32,926 nucleotides of DNA from Spirochaetes bacterium GWF1_51_8 (GCA_001829415.1 MIBE01000056.1:1-32926); one strand, 5' to 3'; positions 24,609 through 32,926 are shown, counted from the stretch's first letter. Made by a program: numbers and translations. Notes: a model not told the origin generated them from the letters alone.

Positions 24609-25094
24609 ATGAAATATTTAGGTGAAAAGTCGGTTTCCTCGTTTTTCAGTAAGCTGTTAGCCGTGCTGTGGTATGTCGTGCTTGTCTTCTCGATTATCGG
24701 ATTCTTTATCCTGATCATCCTGATCGTGATTACCTCGATCGAACTGCCTGTTTTCGCGGAAGCCGCCGCTAAACTGAAAGACCCCGATTGGGACAAGTTC
24801 AAAAACATCCCGCTTTTCTTTAAAATCCTGATCGCGCCCTACTGTGCCGTTCTCGTGGTGTTCGTGCTGAGAATCATGAAATCCGCGCAGGCCATATTCA
24901 GTAATTTCGCTAAAAACATCGTATTTGACAAAAACAACGTGGAGAAGATCGCGAAGACCGGGAAGATGATGATCGTACTTTCGATCATGACCTTCAACTT
25001 ATCGACGTTTCTCGTGAGCGTCATTCTGCTCATCGTCTGCGAGATATTTAAAAACGGTACGGCTCTCCAGGAAGAGCACGACCTGACAGTCTGA
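24609..25094 (+). CDS. DUF2975 membrane protein
   Basis: A 161-residue protein with four membrane segments (KLLAVLWYVVLVFSIIGFFI region, FKILIAPYCAVLVVFVLRIM, MMIVLSIMTFNLSTFL, VSVILLIVCEIF) and the polar stretch FSNFAKNIVFDKNNVEKIAK between the second and third. This pattern and the small XRE gene 12 bp downstream are typical of DUF2975, found paired with YozG-type regulators in many bacteria. The biochemical role is not known; sensing or modulating the regulator is a fair guess. The ATG at 24609 has AAGGAG seven bases upstream and is the first gene of a four-gene operon. Confidence 0.83.
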   Translation: MKYLGEKSVSSFFSKLLAVLWYVVLVFSIIGFFILIILIVITSIELPVFAEAAAKLKDPDWDKFKNIPLFFKILIAPYCAVLVVFVLRIMKSAQAIFSNFAKNIVFDKNNVEKIAKTGKMMIVLSIMTFNLSTFLVSVILLIVCEIFKNGTALQEEHDLTV

Positions 25095-25106
25095 TAGGGT
25101 ACCGGT

Positions 25107-25331
25107 ATGAGCATCATATTCAGATTAGACAGGATGATGGCGGACCGGAAGATAGCATTGAACGAGCTCGCGAAACGGATCGACCTTACCGACGCAAATC
25201 TTTCGATATTGAAGACCGGGAAAGCGAGGGCGATCCGTGTGGCGACATTGGACGCGATCTGCAGGGAGTTGAACTGTCAGCCGGGCGATCTGCTGGAGTA
25301 CACGCCGGATCAGAATACGAGTGAGAAATAA
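25107..25331 (+). CDS. XRE-family (YozG-like) transcription regulator
   Basis: A 74-residue single-domain Cro/C1-type helix-turn-helix protein: MMADRKIALNELAKRIDLTD, ANLSILKTGKARAIRV, ATLDAICRELNCQPGDLLEY. This is the small regulator usually encoded beside DUF2975. It probably dimerises and binds the palindrome at 24530-24550 to control its own operon (inference). The ATG at 25107 has a modest AGGGT site; translation is likely coupled to the gene 12 bp upstream. Confidence 0.9.
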   Translation: MSIIFRLDRMMADRKIALNELAKRIDLTDANLSILKTGKARAIRVATLDAICRELNCQPGDLLEYTPDQNTSEK

Positions 25332-25343
25332 AAGGAGAAAAGG

Positions 25344-26036
25344 ATGAATTCGAACAAAAAAATCGCAAGAACAGCGGGGATATTGTATCTCGTCGTGGCG
25401 GTATTCAGCGCATTCAGCATGATGTATGTAGACCCAAAATTTTTCGTACCCGGCGACGCCGCTACCACGGTCAGTAATATCCTTGCATCCGAGTGGCTAT
25501 TCCGTCTCGGCTTCGTCAGCAATCTTGTAGCGCAGGTCGTTTTCCTGTTTTTAGTCTATACGTTCTACAATCTGTTCAAATCGGTCGACAAGGATACTGC
25601 CAGATTGATGGTGATACTTGTGGTGGCGAGCGTCCCTATCGCGTTTCTCAACATGCTCAACCAATTCGCTCCCATCCTGCTTCTGAGCGGCTCCGCATAC
25701 CTTTCCGCGTTTCAGCCGGTCCAGCTTCAGGCGATGGCGATGTTTTTCCTCGAAATGCAGAAAGCCGGGATACTCATTGTCGGGGTGTTCTGGGGTATTT
25801 GGCTGTTTCCGCTCGGTATTCTGGTCGTCAAATCGGGCTTTATACCGAAATGGATCGGTATCTTCGTACTAATCGCGGGCGCGGGGTACGTCGTCGATTC
25901 TTTGGGAAAATTCCTCTTTTCCAACTTCAATATCGTCATTTCGATGTTCACTTTTATCGGCGAGATATTGCTCATCCTCTGGCTCCTGATTATTGGCGTG
26001 AAGGAGCAAAAACCCGTGCTCAAGCAAGTGGCGTGA
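25344..26036 (+). CDS. DUF4386 family membrane protein
   Basis: A 230-residue protein with six to seven membrane segments, starting NSNKKIARTAGILYLVVAVF, the usual opening of DUF4386 (N-terminal Arg-Thr-Ala-Gly-Ile-Leu-Tyr-Leu). Further family features are ASEWLFRLGFVSNLVAQVVF, FLVYTFYNLFK and VGVFWGIWLFPLGILVVKSG. Function is unknown. The ATG at 25344 follows AAAGGAG and lies 12 bp after the XRE gene. Members are often found next to XRE regulators and MDR oxidoreductases, as here. Confidence 0.87.
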   Translation: MNSNKKIARTAGILYLVVAVFSAFSMMYVDPKFFVPGDAATTVSNILASEWLFRLGFVSNLVAQVVFLFLVYTFYNLFKSVDKDTARLMVILVVASVPIAFLNMLNQFAPILLLSGSAYLSAFQPVQLQAMAMFFLEMQKAGILIVGVFWGIWLFPLGILVVKSGFIPKWIGIFVLIAGAGYVVDSLGKFLFSNFNIVISMFTFIGEILLILWLLIIGVKEQKPVLKQVA

Positions 26037-26066
26037 AGAGGGGAATATAAACATAGGAAGAAATTT

Positions 26067-27083
26067 ATGAAATCGATAGTGTTTGATAATTACGGACCGC
26101 CGGAAGTATTACGTTACATCGATGCTGAAAAGCCCGTCCCTGAAGACGGCGAGGTGCTGGTGAAAGTCCATGCGTCGTCCGTGAACTTCAACAACCTGAC
26201 GTTTGTCATAGGGAAACCCTATTTCGCGCGCTTCTGGACGGGTTTGACCAAACCTAAGGTGCGGACGCCGGGGAACGATATCGCCGGGACGGTGGAGTCT
26301 GCCGGCGGTAACGTGACCATGTTCAAGCCGGGCGACGAGGTCTACGGCGACATCTTTAGCTGCGGTTACGGGGCTTATTCCGAGTATGTCAGCGTCCCGG
26401 AAAGCATGATCGCGTTCAAGCCGAAGAATATTTCGTTCGAGGAGGCGGCGACGGTTCCCGAGGCGGCAAAGGTCGCCCTTCAGGCTCTCCGCGACGGCGG
26501 AAAGATCGAAGCCGGGATGAATGTATTGATCTACGGCGCCGCCGGAGGTATCGGTACATTCGCGGTGCAGATCGCCAAATCATATGGGGCCGAAGTGACC
26601 GGCGTATGCGGCACGAGAAACATGGATATGGTACGCTCTATCGGCGCGGATCATGTCATTGACTATACAACAGAAGATTTCACGAAGAACGGCCGGTCTT
26701 ACGACCTGATCGTCGCGACGGCGGGATACCGTTCGATCTTCGACTACAAACGGGCCTTAAGTCCCCACGGGATTTATGTCGCTACCGGCGGTTCCATGAA
26801 GGGCCCGAATTCCATGAAGCAGATATTCCAACCCATGCTCCTCGGGCCGTGGATATCCCGTAAGGGCGGCAAGAAGCTGTCCGCTTGGAGCGCCAAGCTG
26901 AGCCGTGAAGACCTGGATGTGTTGGGGAAACTGATCGAGGCCGGGAAGGTGAAACCGGTGATCGATAGGACTTATCTCTTGAGCAGGACCGCCGACGCTT
27001 TCCGTTACTACGCCGAGGGGCACGCCAACGGGAAAATCGTAATCCGGATGGAGCATGAGTTGTCCGGCGTGAACGCGGGCTGA
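26067..27083 (+). CDS. MDR-type NAD(P)-dependent quinone oxidoreductase / alcohol dehydrogenase
   Basis: A 338-residue medium-chain reductase. The N-terminal GroES-like domain (FDNYGPPEVLRYIDAEKPVP, VKVHASSVNFNNL, PGNDIAGTVESAGGNV, FKPGDEVYGD) is followed by the Rossmann domain with VLIYGAAGGIGTFAVQIAKS and GADHVIDYTTEDF. The Cys and His that bind catalytic zinc in classical alcohol dehydrogenases are missing, so it belongs with zinc-free quinone reductase-like members. The substrate is unknown. The ATG at 26067 has GGAAGA upstream and lies 30 bp after the DUF4386 gene, as last gene of the operon. Confidence 0.9.
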   Translation: MKSIVFDNYGPPEVLRYIDAEKPVPEDGEVLVKVHASSVNFNNLTFVIGKPYFARFWTGLTKPKVRTPGNDIAGTVESAGGNVTMFKPGDEVYGDIFSCGYGAYSEYVSVPESMIAFKPKNISFEEAATVPEAAKVALQALRDGGKIEAGMNVLIYGAAGGIGTFAVQIAKSYGAEVTGVCGTRNMDMVRSIGADHVIDYTTEDFTKNGRSYDLIVATAGYRSIFDYKRALSPHGIYVATGGSMKGPNSMKQIFQPMLLGPWISRKGGKKLSAWSAKLSREDLDVLGKLIEAGKVKPVIDRTYLLSRTADAFRYYAEGHANGKIVIRMEHELSGVNAG

Positions 27084-27105
27084 TTCAAACTATTCGCGAT
27101 AAAAT

Positions 27106-27134
27106 CTGGCAATCTTATAAATTTGTATTATAAT
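27106..27134 (+). promoter_or_regulatory. Promoter of the SPFH gene
   Basis: CTGGCA (27106-27111), a 17-bp spacer and a perfect TATAAT (27129-27134). The leader contains a copy of the ACTTGTAACTT spacer repeat (27170). Confidence 0.55.
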
Positions 27135-27214
27135 AACAAGTCGAAAAGAATACTTGGATTCTCTTTGTCACTTGTAACTTGCGGCTTTTCACTAAAATAA
27201 ACAGGAGGACAGAT

Positions 27215-28204
27215 ATGGAAATCATCATCGTATTGGCTGTCGCGGCGTTTGCGCTTCTTATCATCATCGCGTCATCCATCAAGATCATCCAGCAAGGCCA
27301 GACCATGATTATCGAAAGGCTCGGGAAGTACAAGAAGACGTTGAAACCCGGTATGAACATCGTGCTCCCGCTTGTCGATAAGGCCAGAAAGATCAGTTGG
27401 AAGTATGTCCGTGAATCGCGCGGCCAGTACTGGTACGAGAGAAAGGAGATCGATGTTATCGACCTGCGCGAAGTCGTCATGGACTTTCCCCGTCAGAACG
27501 TCATCACCAAGGATAACGTCACTATCGAGATCAACGCCATGCTGTACTACCAGGTCACCGACGTAGTCAAGGCGACGTACGAGATCCAAAACCTGCCCGA
27601 CGCTATCGAGAAGCTCACCCAGACCACTCTGCGTAACGTGATCGGCGAACTCGAACTCGACGAGACCCTAATCTCCCGCGACGTCATCAACAATAAGCTC
27701 CGTATCATCCTCGACGAAGCCACCGATAAATGGGGCGTGAAGGTCAACCGTGTCGAACTCCAGGATATCAATCCGCCTCAGGATATCAAGGCCGCTATGG
27801 AAAAGCAGATGCGCGCCGAACGTGAAAAGCGCGAGATGATGCTGCTCGCCGAGGGCGAAAAGAACGCCGCTATCACCCGCGCGCAGGGCGAAATGGAAGC
27901 CCGGATCAAACAGGCGGAAGGTCTCCGTCAGTCGAACATCCTTCAGGCCGAGGGCGAGGCCAACGCCCGCTTGAAGCTCGCCGAAGCCGAATCGCTCGCG
28001 CTGAAGATGATCGCCGGCGCGGTTCCCGGTAACGACCCCACCCAGTACCTTGTCGCGATCAAGTATGTCGACGCTTATAAAGCGATCGCCGCTACCAACC
28101 AAAACCGCGTGGTGTTCCTGCCGTTCGAAAGCTCCGCGCTGATGGGCGCACTCGGCGGTATCAAGGAATTATTGGAAAATGTATCCGGCGGTACGAAGAA
28201 GTAA
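27215..28204 (+). CDS. SPFH/Band 7 (stomatin/paraslipin-like) membrane protein
   Basis: SPFH proteins form large ring-like scaffolds on membranes, linked to membrane domains and protease control. The 329-residue protein has one N-terminal membrane segment (VLAVAAFALLIIIASSI) and a Band 7 domain from about residue 20 to 185 (GQTMIIERLGKYKKTLKPGM, NVTIEINAMLYYQVTD, LRNVIGELELDETL, WGVKVNRVELQDINPP). A charged coiled coil with AEGE/QAEG repeats follows at 190-265, then a C-terminal ALMGALGGIKELLENV. The ATG at 27215 has AGGAGG upstream; the longer frame from 27179 has none. The NfeD partner often found with stomatins is not in the window. A strong terminator follows. Confidence 0.93.
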   Translation: MEIIIVLAVAAFALLIIIASSIKIIQQGQTMIIERLGKYKKTLKPGMNIVLPLVDKARKISWKYVRESRGQYWYERKEIDVIDLREVVMDFPRQNVITKDNVTIEINAMLYYQVTDVVKATYEIQNLPDAIEKLTQTTLRNVIGELELDETLISRDVINNKLRIILDEATDKWGVKVNRVELQDINPPQDIKAAMEKQMRAEREKREMMLLAEGEKNAAITRAQGEMEARIKQAEGLRQSNILQAEGEANARLKLAEAESLALKMIAGAVPGNDPTQYLVAIKYVDAYKAIAATNQNRVVFLPFESSALMGALGGIKELLENVSGGTKK

Positions 28205-28298
28205 GTACTGCGTACGGCTTATCCCATTACGGTAAAAAGCAGTCTGAGAAGTACCAGCCTGCGGCGAATGGGTGTACCATTAGAATCAAGTACTGCGT

Positions 28299-28344
28299 AA
28301 TAGAAGAAAAACTCCGGCCTGAACAGCCGGGTTTTTCTTCTATT
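28299..28344. terminator. Strong bidirectional terminator after the SPFH gene
   Basis: AATAGAAGAAAAAC plus CCGGC pairs with its complement (28326-28344) over 19 bp with one bulged base and a 7-nt loop. Runs of A on one side and T on the other let it work in both directions. Confidence 0.88.
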
Positions 28345-28359
28345 ACTCTTGCGGGTAGT

Positions 28360-28884
28360 TTACTTCACTAAACAAGGCGGTATTTTGAAGACCTGGTCGG
28401 GATAGATCAGGTCGGGGTCTTTGATCTGATCGGCGTTCGCCTCGATCTTCGTCCAGTCCAAAAAGTATTTCTCCAGCTTGATGTATCCGTCCCCGAATAA
28501 CAGTTCCACCATCGAGTAAAATATCTCCCCGATTTTATCTTTGATCGATAACCGAAAACGGTTGATTGTCCTGAAATCCGGCGTGTTCCATTCGGCTATC
28601 CAAATGTAATTCAGATTCTCCCTGACCGATTTCGCTATCCGCCGGCTCGAATAGACTTTATCGGCATAAGCATACAGTACACTTTCAGCATCATCCGCGG
28701 GTGGTAGCTGGAACTTCCGCCGCCGGGTATCGTCTGATTATCGATGATAAAATCAGTCTCTCCACAAACCTGTTGACTACCCGGACTAAATGTTTTTCAG
28801 GTATCGTTTCCCCGATATCCGGCGGAAACATGATCAGTTGATCCAATTGATAGGTCTTGAAAACTGCTCCGATTTCTTTGCCAT
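28360..28884 (-). pseudogene. Decayed IS1182-type transposase start joined to a LysM-domain end
   Basis: Read on the minus strand from ATG 28884 in several frames, the sequence gives the N-terminal third of an IS1182-family transposase: MAKK, FKTYQLDQLIMFPPDIGE, IPEKHLVRVVNRFVE, GGGSSSYHPRMMLKV, YSSRRIAKSVREN, WNTPDFRTINRFR. At least three frameshifts separate these. The last part is open and reads LDWTKIEANA, the transposase motif, straight into DQIKDPDLIYPDQVFKIP and a stop at 28360. That tail is the end of a LysM (glycan-binding) domain. The catalytic part of the transposase and the start of the LysM gene are both missing. The join falls at WTKIEAN, which suits both families. No terminal inverted repeats were found. 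Confidence 0.8.
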
Positions 28885-28931
28885 AGATTTCCCCTCCCCT
28901 ATGTTTTACATTTTCATCTATCCTATGGCAA

Positions 28932-28962
28932 TAAAAAAGGGGCTGCCTTTTGGGACAGCCCC
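28932..28962 (-). terminator. Rho-independent terminator after the 28970 lipoprotein gene
   Basis: On the minus strand GGGGCTG pairs with CAGCCCC (28939-28962), with a short inner GG/CC pair, and is followed by TTTTTTAT. It is 8 bp after the stop codon. Confidence 0.9.
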
Positions 28963-28969
28963 AATATCA

Positions 28970-29887
28970 TTATTTAATCTTCATCAGTTGGTAACTGTAG
29001 TCCGGAGTCAGCATAAAATTATCGTACGGGGACGAGGTCGCGCCCCATCCGTTGTAAGTATAAGTATACTTGATCGTCTCCTGACGGGACGACTTGACAT
29101 TGGCGTCGATAAACAACTGGTAGTAGTTCGTATCGGGCCCGAAGACCAGATTTGTCTGGTTCGTCCCGGCGCCGATCACCTGAATCGAGTAATCGAACGT
29201 ATAGGAATCGATCTGCTTATTGATCTCGACATGGAATTCCCAGTCATTCGTCTGCTTGACTACAAGCGACGTCAGGTTGGTCGTGACCGTCACATTCGTA
29301 GTCCTGTAGTTCTCCGTGATATTCGTCTTCACGATGTACTCGTTAGTCATATACCCCAGCACCTTGAACGGCCCTACCGGTACGACATATCGGATCTCCT
29401 CGGTGAACTGGGGCTTCTCGAGGTCGATCCTGAACCCGTAGGCATTGGACAGGATCGTATACTTATAGAGATTGGTGACAATCTCGTAAACCGTCCCCTG
29501 CCCGTTGTAAATGATCTTATTTACATACCCGTCGAGGAACTTCAGCGAGTAAGCACCGTCCATCCCGTCGTTGGAGATAGAAGTGTAAACATTGGAATTC
29601 TTGAACTGGATATAGATAATGTTCGAGTTAGCATCCATGCCGTTGGAAATGTCGGTGAATGTCTCGAGCGGGACAAACCATTCGCCCTCGACCGCGTTCA
29701 TCAGGTTGACATCGATATACTGGTCGGGCGTGTTCGTGATTACGACATCGGTGAAGTTGCTGATCCCGGTGTAATTAGTCACGTTATAGTGATTCGTTAC
29801 CGTCACCGAACTCCCGTCAACCGGCCCCCCGCATGATAGCGTCATAATGAAACATAAAATAGTGAGAAATGTGAGATACCTTTTCAT
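28970..29887 (-). CDS. Lipoprotein of unknown function, Thr/Asn-rich
   Basis: A 305-residue lipoprotein with signal MKRYLTFLTILCFIMTL and lipobox LSCG. The mature part is rich in Thr, Asn, Tyr and Val and is probably all beta strand (VTVTNHYNVTNYTG, NVTVTTNLTSLVV, YTFDYSIQVIGAGTNQ). I do not recognise a domain. Of three in-frame ATG codons, 29887 is chosen because AAGGGG lies seven bases upstream and the signal peptide starts there. It begins 20 bp after the large FN3/NHL gene and is likely in the same operon, so the two may act together at the cell surface. A terminator follows. Confidence 0.83.
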   Translation of the reverse strand: MKRYLTFLTILCFIMTLSCGGPVDGSSVTVTNHYNVTNYTGISNFTDVVITNTPDQYIDVNLMNAVEGEWFVPLETFTDISNGMDANSNIIYIQFKNSNVYTSISNDGMDGAYSLKFLDGYVNKIIYNGQGTVYEIVTNLYKYTILSNAYGFRIDLEKPQFTEEIRYVVPVGPFKVLGYMTNEYIVKTNITENYRTTNVTVTTNLTSLVVKQTNDWEFHVEINKQIDSYTFDYSIQVIGAGTNQTNLVFGPDTNYYQLFIDANVKSSRQETIKYTYTYNGWGATSSPYDNFMLTPDYSYQLMKIK

Positions 29888-29907
29888 TTGCATACCCCTT
29901 AATAGTT

Positions 29908-32900
29908 CTACCAAGATTTTTGATAGATTTTTATTTTATTCAAATCTTTTACATAAATATAATTTCCACTTACTGAGATCTCACCCGGGATATCAAGTAG
30001 CTCATCTCCACTACCTGTATTTCCAAAAATAACCTTTAAAACCCCTTCAGTATCAAAAACCTGTATACGCTTGTTTCCTGTATCCGCAACGTAAATATAG
30101 TTCCCATCTGCAAAAATTCCACTAGGATTCTGGAATTGCCCATTCCCCGTTCCGGTAGAGCCGAAATTAAACATATTCCCACCTGTATCGGTATAAACTT
30201 TTACAGTATTATCTACAAGAGCATACAATCTTGAAGTACCCGAGCTAAAGGTAATATCTTTAAATTCATATCCTCCAGTATCCCAGTAACTTAGATAAGT
30301 GCCGGTTTTATTAAAAACCTTAACTCTTTGAACTGTTGATACCCCATTCCATGCACCTCCTTGAATAAATACTTTTGTATAAGATTCAGCTATTGCGAAG
30401 GAGTTTACATAATTAAACTGGGTGATATTCGTTCCCATTCCAGAAAAAGAATATAGAAAGCTTCCGGTGGAGGGACTATAAACTTTTATTTTCCTAGTGT
30501 ATCCATCAAGTACGAACACTTCCCAAGACCCTGAGTAAATCTGGATATCCCGCGGTGAACTATCAGCTTGTTCATACAATTCACCATTATTCGTACCAGA
30601 AGTCGCAGTATTCCATTCAACCGCACCATAGCTTTTATACTTTGTCATATAGTAGATATCACCCCATGGTAAAAAATCTCTCAGTAAATATATATCCCCA
30701 AGATAATCAGTATCAATTGAATGAGCCCATCCCGGTACGTCAAAGCAACTGTTTATTTTTACAGGAGAAATTCTAAAATTAACTATGGAAGTAAAGCTTG
30801 TTTTATTCACACTATCCACACAATAAACAGATACGGAATGACTTGTGTTGTTTCCCAATGTAATATTTCTCACCCAGTTTCCATTTGCATCGGGAGTAAG
30901 TTGCACCCATCCTCCCGTGTCAATTTTAACATATACATATTGAGCCGGGAGAATACCGCCGGTTTTTGCCGTTCCTGTGATATTGATATTAGTCGATCCT
31001 GCACTAGGGTGACAAAGAAATACTTTGTCCGGAGTGGGATTGGCTATTTCTACCATAGGTCCATTTGTACTTGCCCCTTTAACATATAATGATACTATCG
31101 AATTGGTGCTATACCCAATGTAGTTTTTAGATTTAATTTTATAGAGATAATTCTTTTCATATTCCAAGCTGTTGTCAATATACTCAAGGGATGAAGTGAA
31201 ATAATATTTTTTAATCCCGGAATTCGTTTCGGTCCTCTCAAGTAAATAGCTTACAGCGCCAAGTGAAGAATTCCATTTTAACTTCACCATAGTAGCGGTT
31301 CTTTGATCAACAGATAAACCACCAGGTGCCCCTGACAACGGGGCGCTTTCCGATAAAACTCCGCTGGCGTCGCCCTCTCCGGCATGGTTGATACTTTGCA
31401 CTTTGTAGCTATATAGCTTATTCGTCGTCAGATCGGTGTCCTTCATAAATAAGGATGAAGTGTAGTATACTTTATCGGGAAGCGAGGGCGCGGTACGAAT
31501 CACCTTGTACTGAAGCGCGCCAGTTACACTATTCCATGCGACCGTAATACTTCCGCTCGGGTTGGATGTGAGATTGAACCCCGACGGGACCGCGGGTTTG
31601 GGATTGGTCACGGTAACAGCGGTAGAATTTGAACTTTCGACCGTGCCGTTAATCGCGCTGACCGAATAGGTGACCGGGACACCGTGAGCGACATTTTTCG
31701 TATCGGTATAGGCTATTTCCTGAGAGAAATACCTGTTTACAAAAACACCGTTCGTTGCTTTGTAGATATAGTAACCTGCCGCGAGACTGACCGGACTCCA
31801 TGCAAGCTTGATCGAACCGTCATTATTCTTTTGTACCGTGAAATTTTGCGGTTTAGTAAGGCTACTTACCTTGGCCGTATTTACATCCCATTGCCAATGA
31901 TAGATATTTTTCTTCCAGTCGAATAACTGACCGAGATCCCAACGTTGATACAGCCCAAGCCAGTCGACGCCTATCGCGGCCCATACTGTCCCCTTCAATC
32001 CGAAATTCAGATCGAAGGCGATATGACCTGTATAAAAAGTGGGTGTAAATTTTACATTTCCTGATAGCACTCCCTGGAGATAGGGTTTTATATCCACGCC
32101 TGCATGAAGAATCCATGCAATGCTGACCTGGGGACTGATACATACATAGGGAGCGACGCTGACAGAACCGCTAAACTCGCCCTGAAACGGAGTGACCACC
32201 GTTCTATTCACCTCGATCGGAATTTGCCCGGCGCAGGTTGGAATTCCCACCATCGCAAAGATTGTCGACCCGGATTCGGTGTATTGATTGATTCCGTATT
32301 TAAACCATCCGCTAGCCTTAGCGTCCACCTCGACTCCGATATAGACAGGCATCGAAACAACGATCGGTATCACGCACGGGAGTATCATCGACGGGCATGC
32401 GATCATCTGTCGTGTGTCGTCATAAAACGAAGCATTGAATTCACCGGATATGTTAAACATAGAGTTATTAATCAGTTTGACGGTGACCTGCCCGCCCGCC
32501 CAGAGAAATCCGCATTCCGCGTGTGCATCCAGATAGAGATCGATATCGCTCATGTAATCCAGTTTAATCTTTAATTTCGAGTTATTAATCAGATATCCAT
32601 GGTATTCAGGATTGAGAATATGAATCAGTTCCGCTTTAAAACGCATCAATTCCTGAGGAGCGTATTTTTTCACAATCTCAGATACTGTTCCCTTTACCTT
32701 CATGAATAGTAATTCATAAGGGGATGAGTTTTCCATCTCGCTTGCTTTTATTTTAACAGTCTTCCCATAAACAGCACTGATCACCCTGTAGTTTTTTCCA
32801 TTGAACATATTCACCACGAAGTCGCCGGATTTCAACGGCGGCACGGTTCCGGTATCCGCCTCGATATTGAACGGCCCGGCGCCGGTCACATTCGAACTGC

Positions 32901-32926
32901 TGATATTCACCACGAGCGCTCCCGAC
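29908..32926 (-). CDS. Large FN3 / NHL-repeat surface protein (5' end outside window)
   Basis: The frame is open across the right edge, so the start is missing; at least 1005 residues are present. In order from the cut end: a beta-rich region of about 340 residues (GWFKYGINQYTESGSTIFAM, WDLGQLFDWKKNIYHWQW); three fibronectin type III domains (from FTVQKNNDGSIKLAWSPVSL, SGFNLTSNPSGSITVAWNSV and GGLSVDQRTATMVKLKWNSS); an Ig-like domain (NINITGTAKTGG, VYVKIDTGGWVQLTPDANGN); and an NHL-type propeller to the end (NPSGIFADGNYIYVADTGNK, RIQVFDTEGVLKVIFG, IPGEISVSGNYIYVKDLNK). It is probably extracellular and adhesive or structural. From about 31320 to 29908 the coding sequence becomes much richer in AT. 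The lipoprotein gene follows after 20 bp. Confidence 0.88.
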   Translation of the reverse strand, partial: SGALVVNISSSNVTGAGPFNIEADTGTVPPLKSGDFVVNMFNGKNYRVISAVYGKTVKIKASEMENSSPYELLFMKVKGTVSEIVKKYAPQELMRFKAELIHILNPEYHGYLINNSKLKIKLDYMSDIDLYLDAHAECGFLWAGGQVTVKLINNSMFNISGEFNASFYDDTRQMIACPSMILPCVIPIVVSMPVYIGVEVDAKASGWFKYGINQYTESGSTIFAMVGIPTCAGQIPIEVNRTVVTPFQGEFSGSVSVAPYVCISPQVSIAWILHAGVDIKPYLQGVLSGNVKFTPTFYTGHIAFDLNFGLKGTVWAAIGVDWLGLYQRWDLGQLFDWKKNIYHWQWDVNTAKVSSLTKPQNFTVQKNNDGSIKLAWSPVSLAAGYYIYKATNGVFVNRYFSQEIAYTDTKNVAHGVPVTYSVSAINGTVESSNSTAVTVTNPKPAVPSGFNLTSNPSGSITVAWNSVTGALQYKVIRTAPSLPDKVYYTSSLFMKDTDLTTNKLYSYKVQSINHAGEGDASGVLSESAPLSGAPGGLSVDQRTATMVKLKWNSSLGAVSYLLERTETNSGIKKYYFTSSLEYIDNSLEYEKNYLYKIKSKNYIGYSTNSIVSLYVKGASTNGPMVEIANPTPDKVFLCHPSAGSTNINITGTAKTGGILPAQYVYVKIDTGGWVQLTPDANGNWVRNITLGNNTSHSVSVYCVDSVNKTSFTSIVNFRISPVKINSCFDVPGWAHSIDTDYLGDIYLLRDFLPWGDIYYMTKYKSYGAVEWNTATSGTNNGELYEQADSSPRDIQIYSGSWEVFVLDGYTRKIKVYSPSTGSFLYSFSGMGTNITQFNYVNSFAIAESYTKVFIQGGAWNGVSTVQRVKVFNKTGTYLSYWDTGGYEFKDITFSSGTSRLYALVDNTVKVYTDTGGNMFNFGSTGTGNGQFQNPSGIFADGNYIYVADTGNKRIQVFDTEGVLKVIFGNTGSGDELLDIPGEISVSGNYIYVKDLNKIKIYQKSW

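Noticed and set aside
28203-28299. 12-bp direct repeat AAGTACTGCGTA at 28203 and 28288
   Set aside because: Too short and not at the ends of any recognisable element; kept only as a note.
28790-29836. Long plus-strand frame of 348 codons
   Set aside because: Antisense shadow of the lipoprotein gene 28970-29887; begins inside the transposase remnant and lacks any domain.

Overview
The window looks like a chromosomal piece of a free-living bacterium with a Gram-negative type envelope. Most of it is about 45-52% GC, and it codes for many lipoproteins with a clear lipobox. Housekeeping genes (dnaG-rpoD, tRNA-Leu, tRNA-Cys, proA, a thiC-like gene) sit among secreted beta-propeller and ankyrin proteins and many small decayed pieces. 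The mix of lipoproteins, the dnaG-rpoD pair without rpsU and the sigma-70 promoters would suit an uncultured Spirochaetota-like lineage, but this is only a guess; no marker here fixes the phylum.

Left part (1-6850, all genes on the minus strand). An AT-rich PIN-like gene, split in two frames at a T-TTT-TTA heptamer, is driven by a near-consensus promoter. Next is a gene-free 0.85 kb stretch holding five long stem-loops in a row, then rpoD and dnaG in one operon. Then come a plus-strand promoter with a truncated ORF, a mosaic repeat array whose units contain the last nine bases of tRNA-Leu, and a tRNA-Cys/tRNA-Leu operon with a perfect TTGACA-17-TATAAT promoter.

Middle part (6850-15200). A plus-strand lipoprotein gene converges on an ankyrin-repeat lipoprotein. 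After it lie an orphan ORF with a REP-like repeat, an orphan sugar-type solute-binding protein, a stub of a lipoprotein gene and a decayed copy of the ankyrin gene's 3' end. A lipoprotein polysaccharide deacetylase follows. Beyond it is a redox module made of a membrane LuxR-type regulator, a flavodoxin and a membrane 4Fe-4S protein, with a pair of AGGGGGAATCCC sites in front of the flavodoxin gene. Upstream of the regulator gene, a strong promoter and a strong terminator bracket about 250 bp without an ORF, a candidate small RNA.

Right part (15200-28350, plus strand). This holds a DUF4846 protein, a secreted propeller with nine Gly-Pro-aromatic repeats, proA, a MntA-like nucleotidyltransferase whose HepT partner is cut short, and an AT-rich Mrr-type endonuclease. 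A nucleotidyltransferase / membrane protein / thiC operon comes next. It is followed by a four-gene operon (DUF2975, XRE regulator, DUF4386, MDR oxidoreductase) with a perfect palindrome next to its -35 box, and then an SPFH/stomatin protein.

Far right (28350-32926, minus strand). A dead IS1182-type transposase start runs in frame into the end of a LysM domain. After it are a lipoprotein and the 3' part of a large FN3/NHL-repeat protein whose second half is much richer in AT than its first half. That gene runs off the window.

No CRISPR array, complete insertion sequence, rRNA or replication origin was seen. The points most worth a second look are the stem-loop array, the candidate small RNA, the frameshifted PIN-like gene, the paired sites before the flavodoxin gene and the IS1182-LysM chimera.
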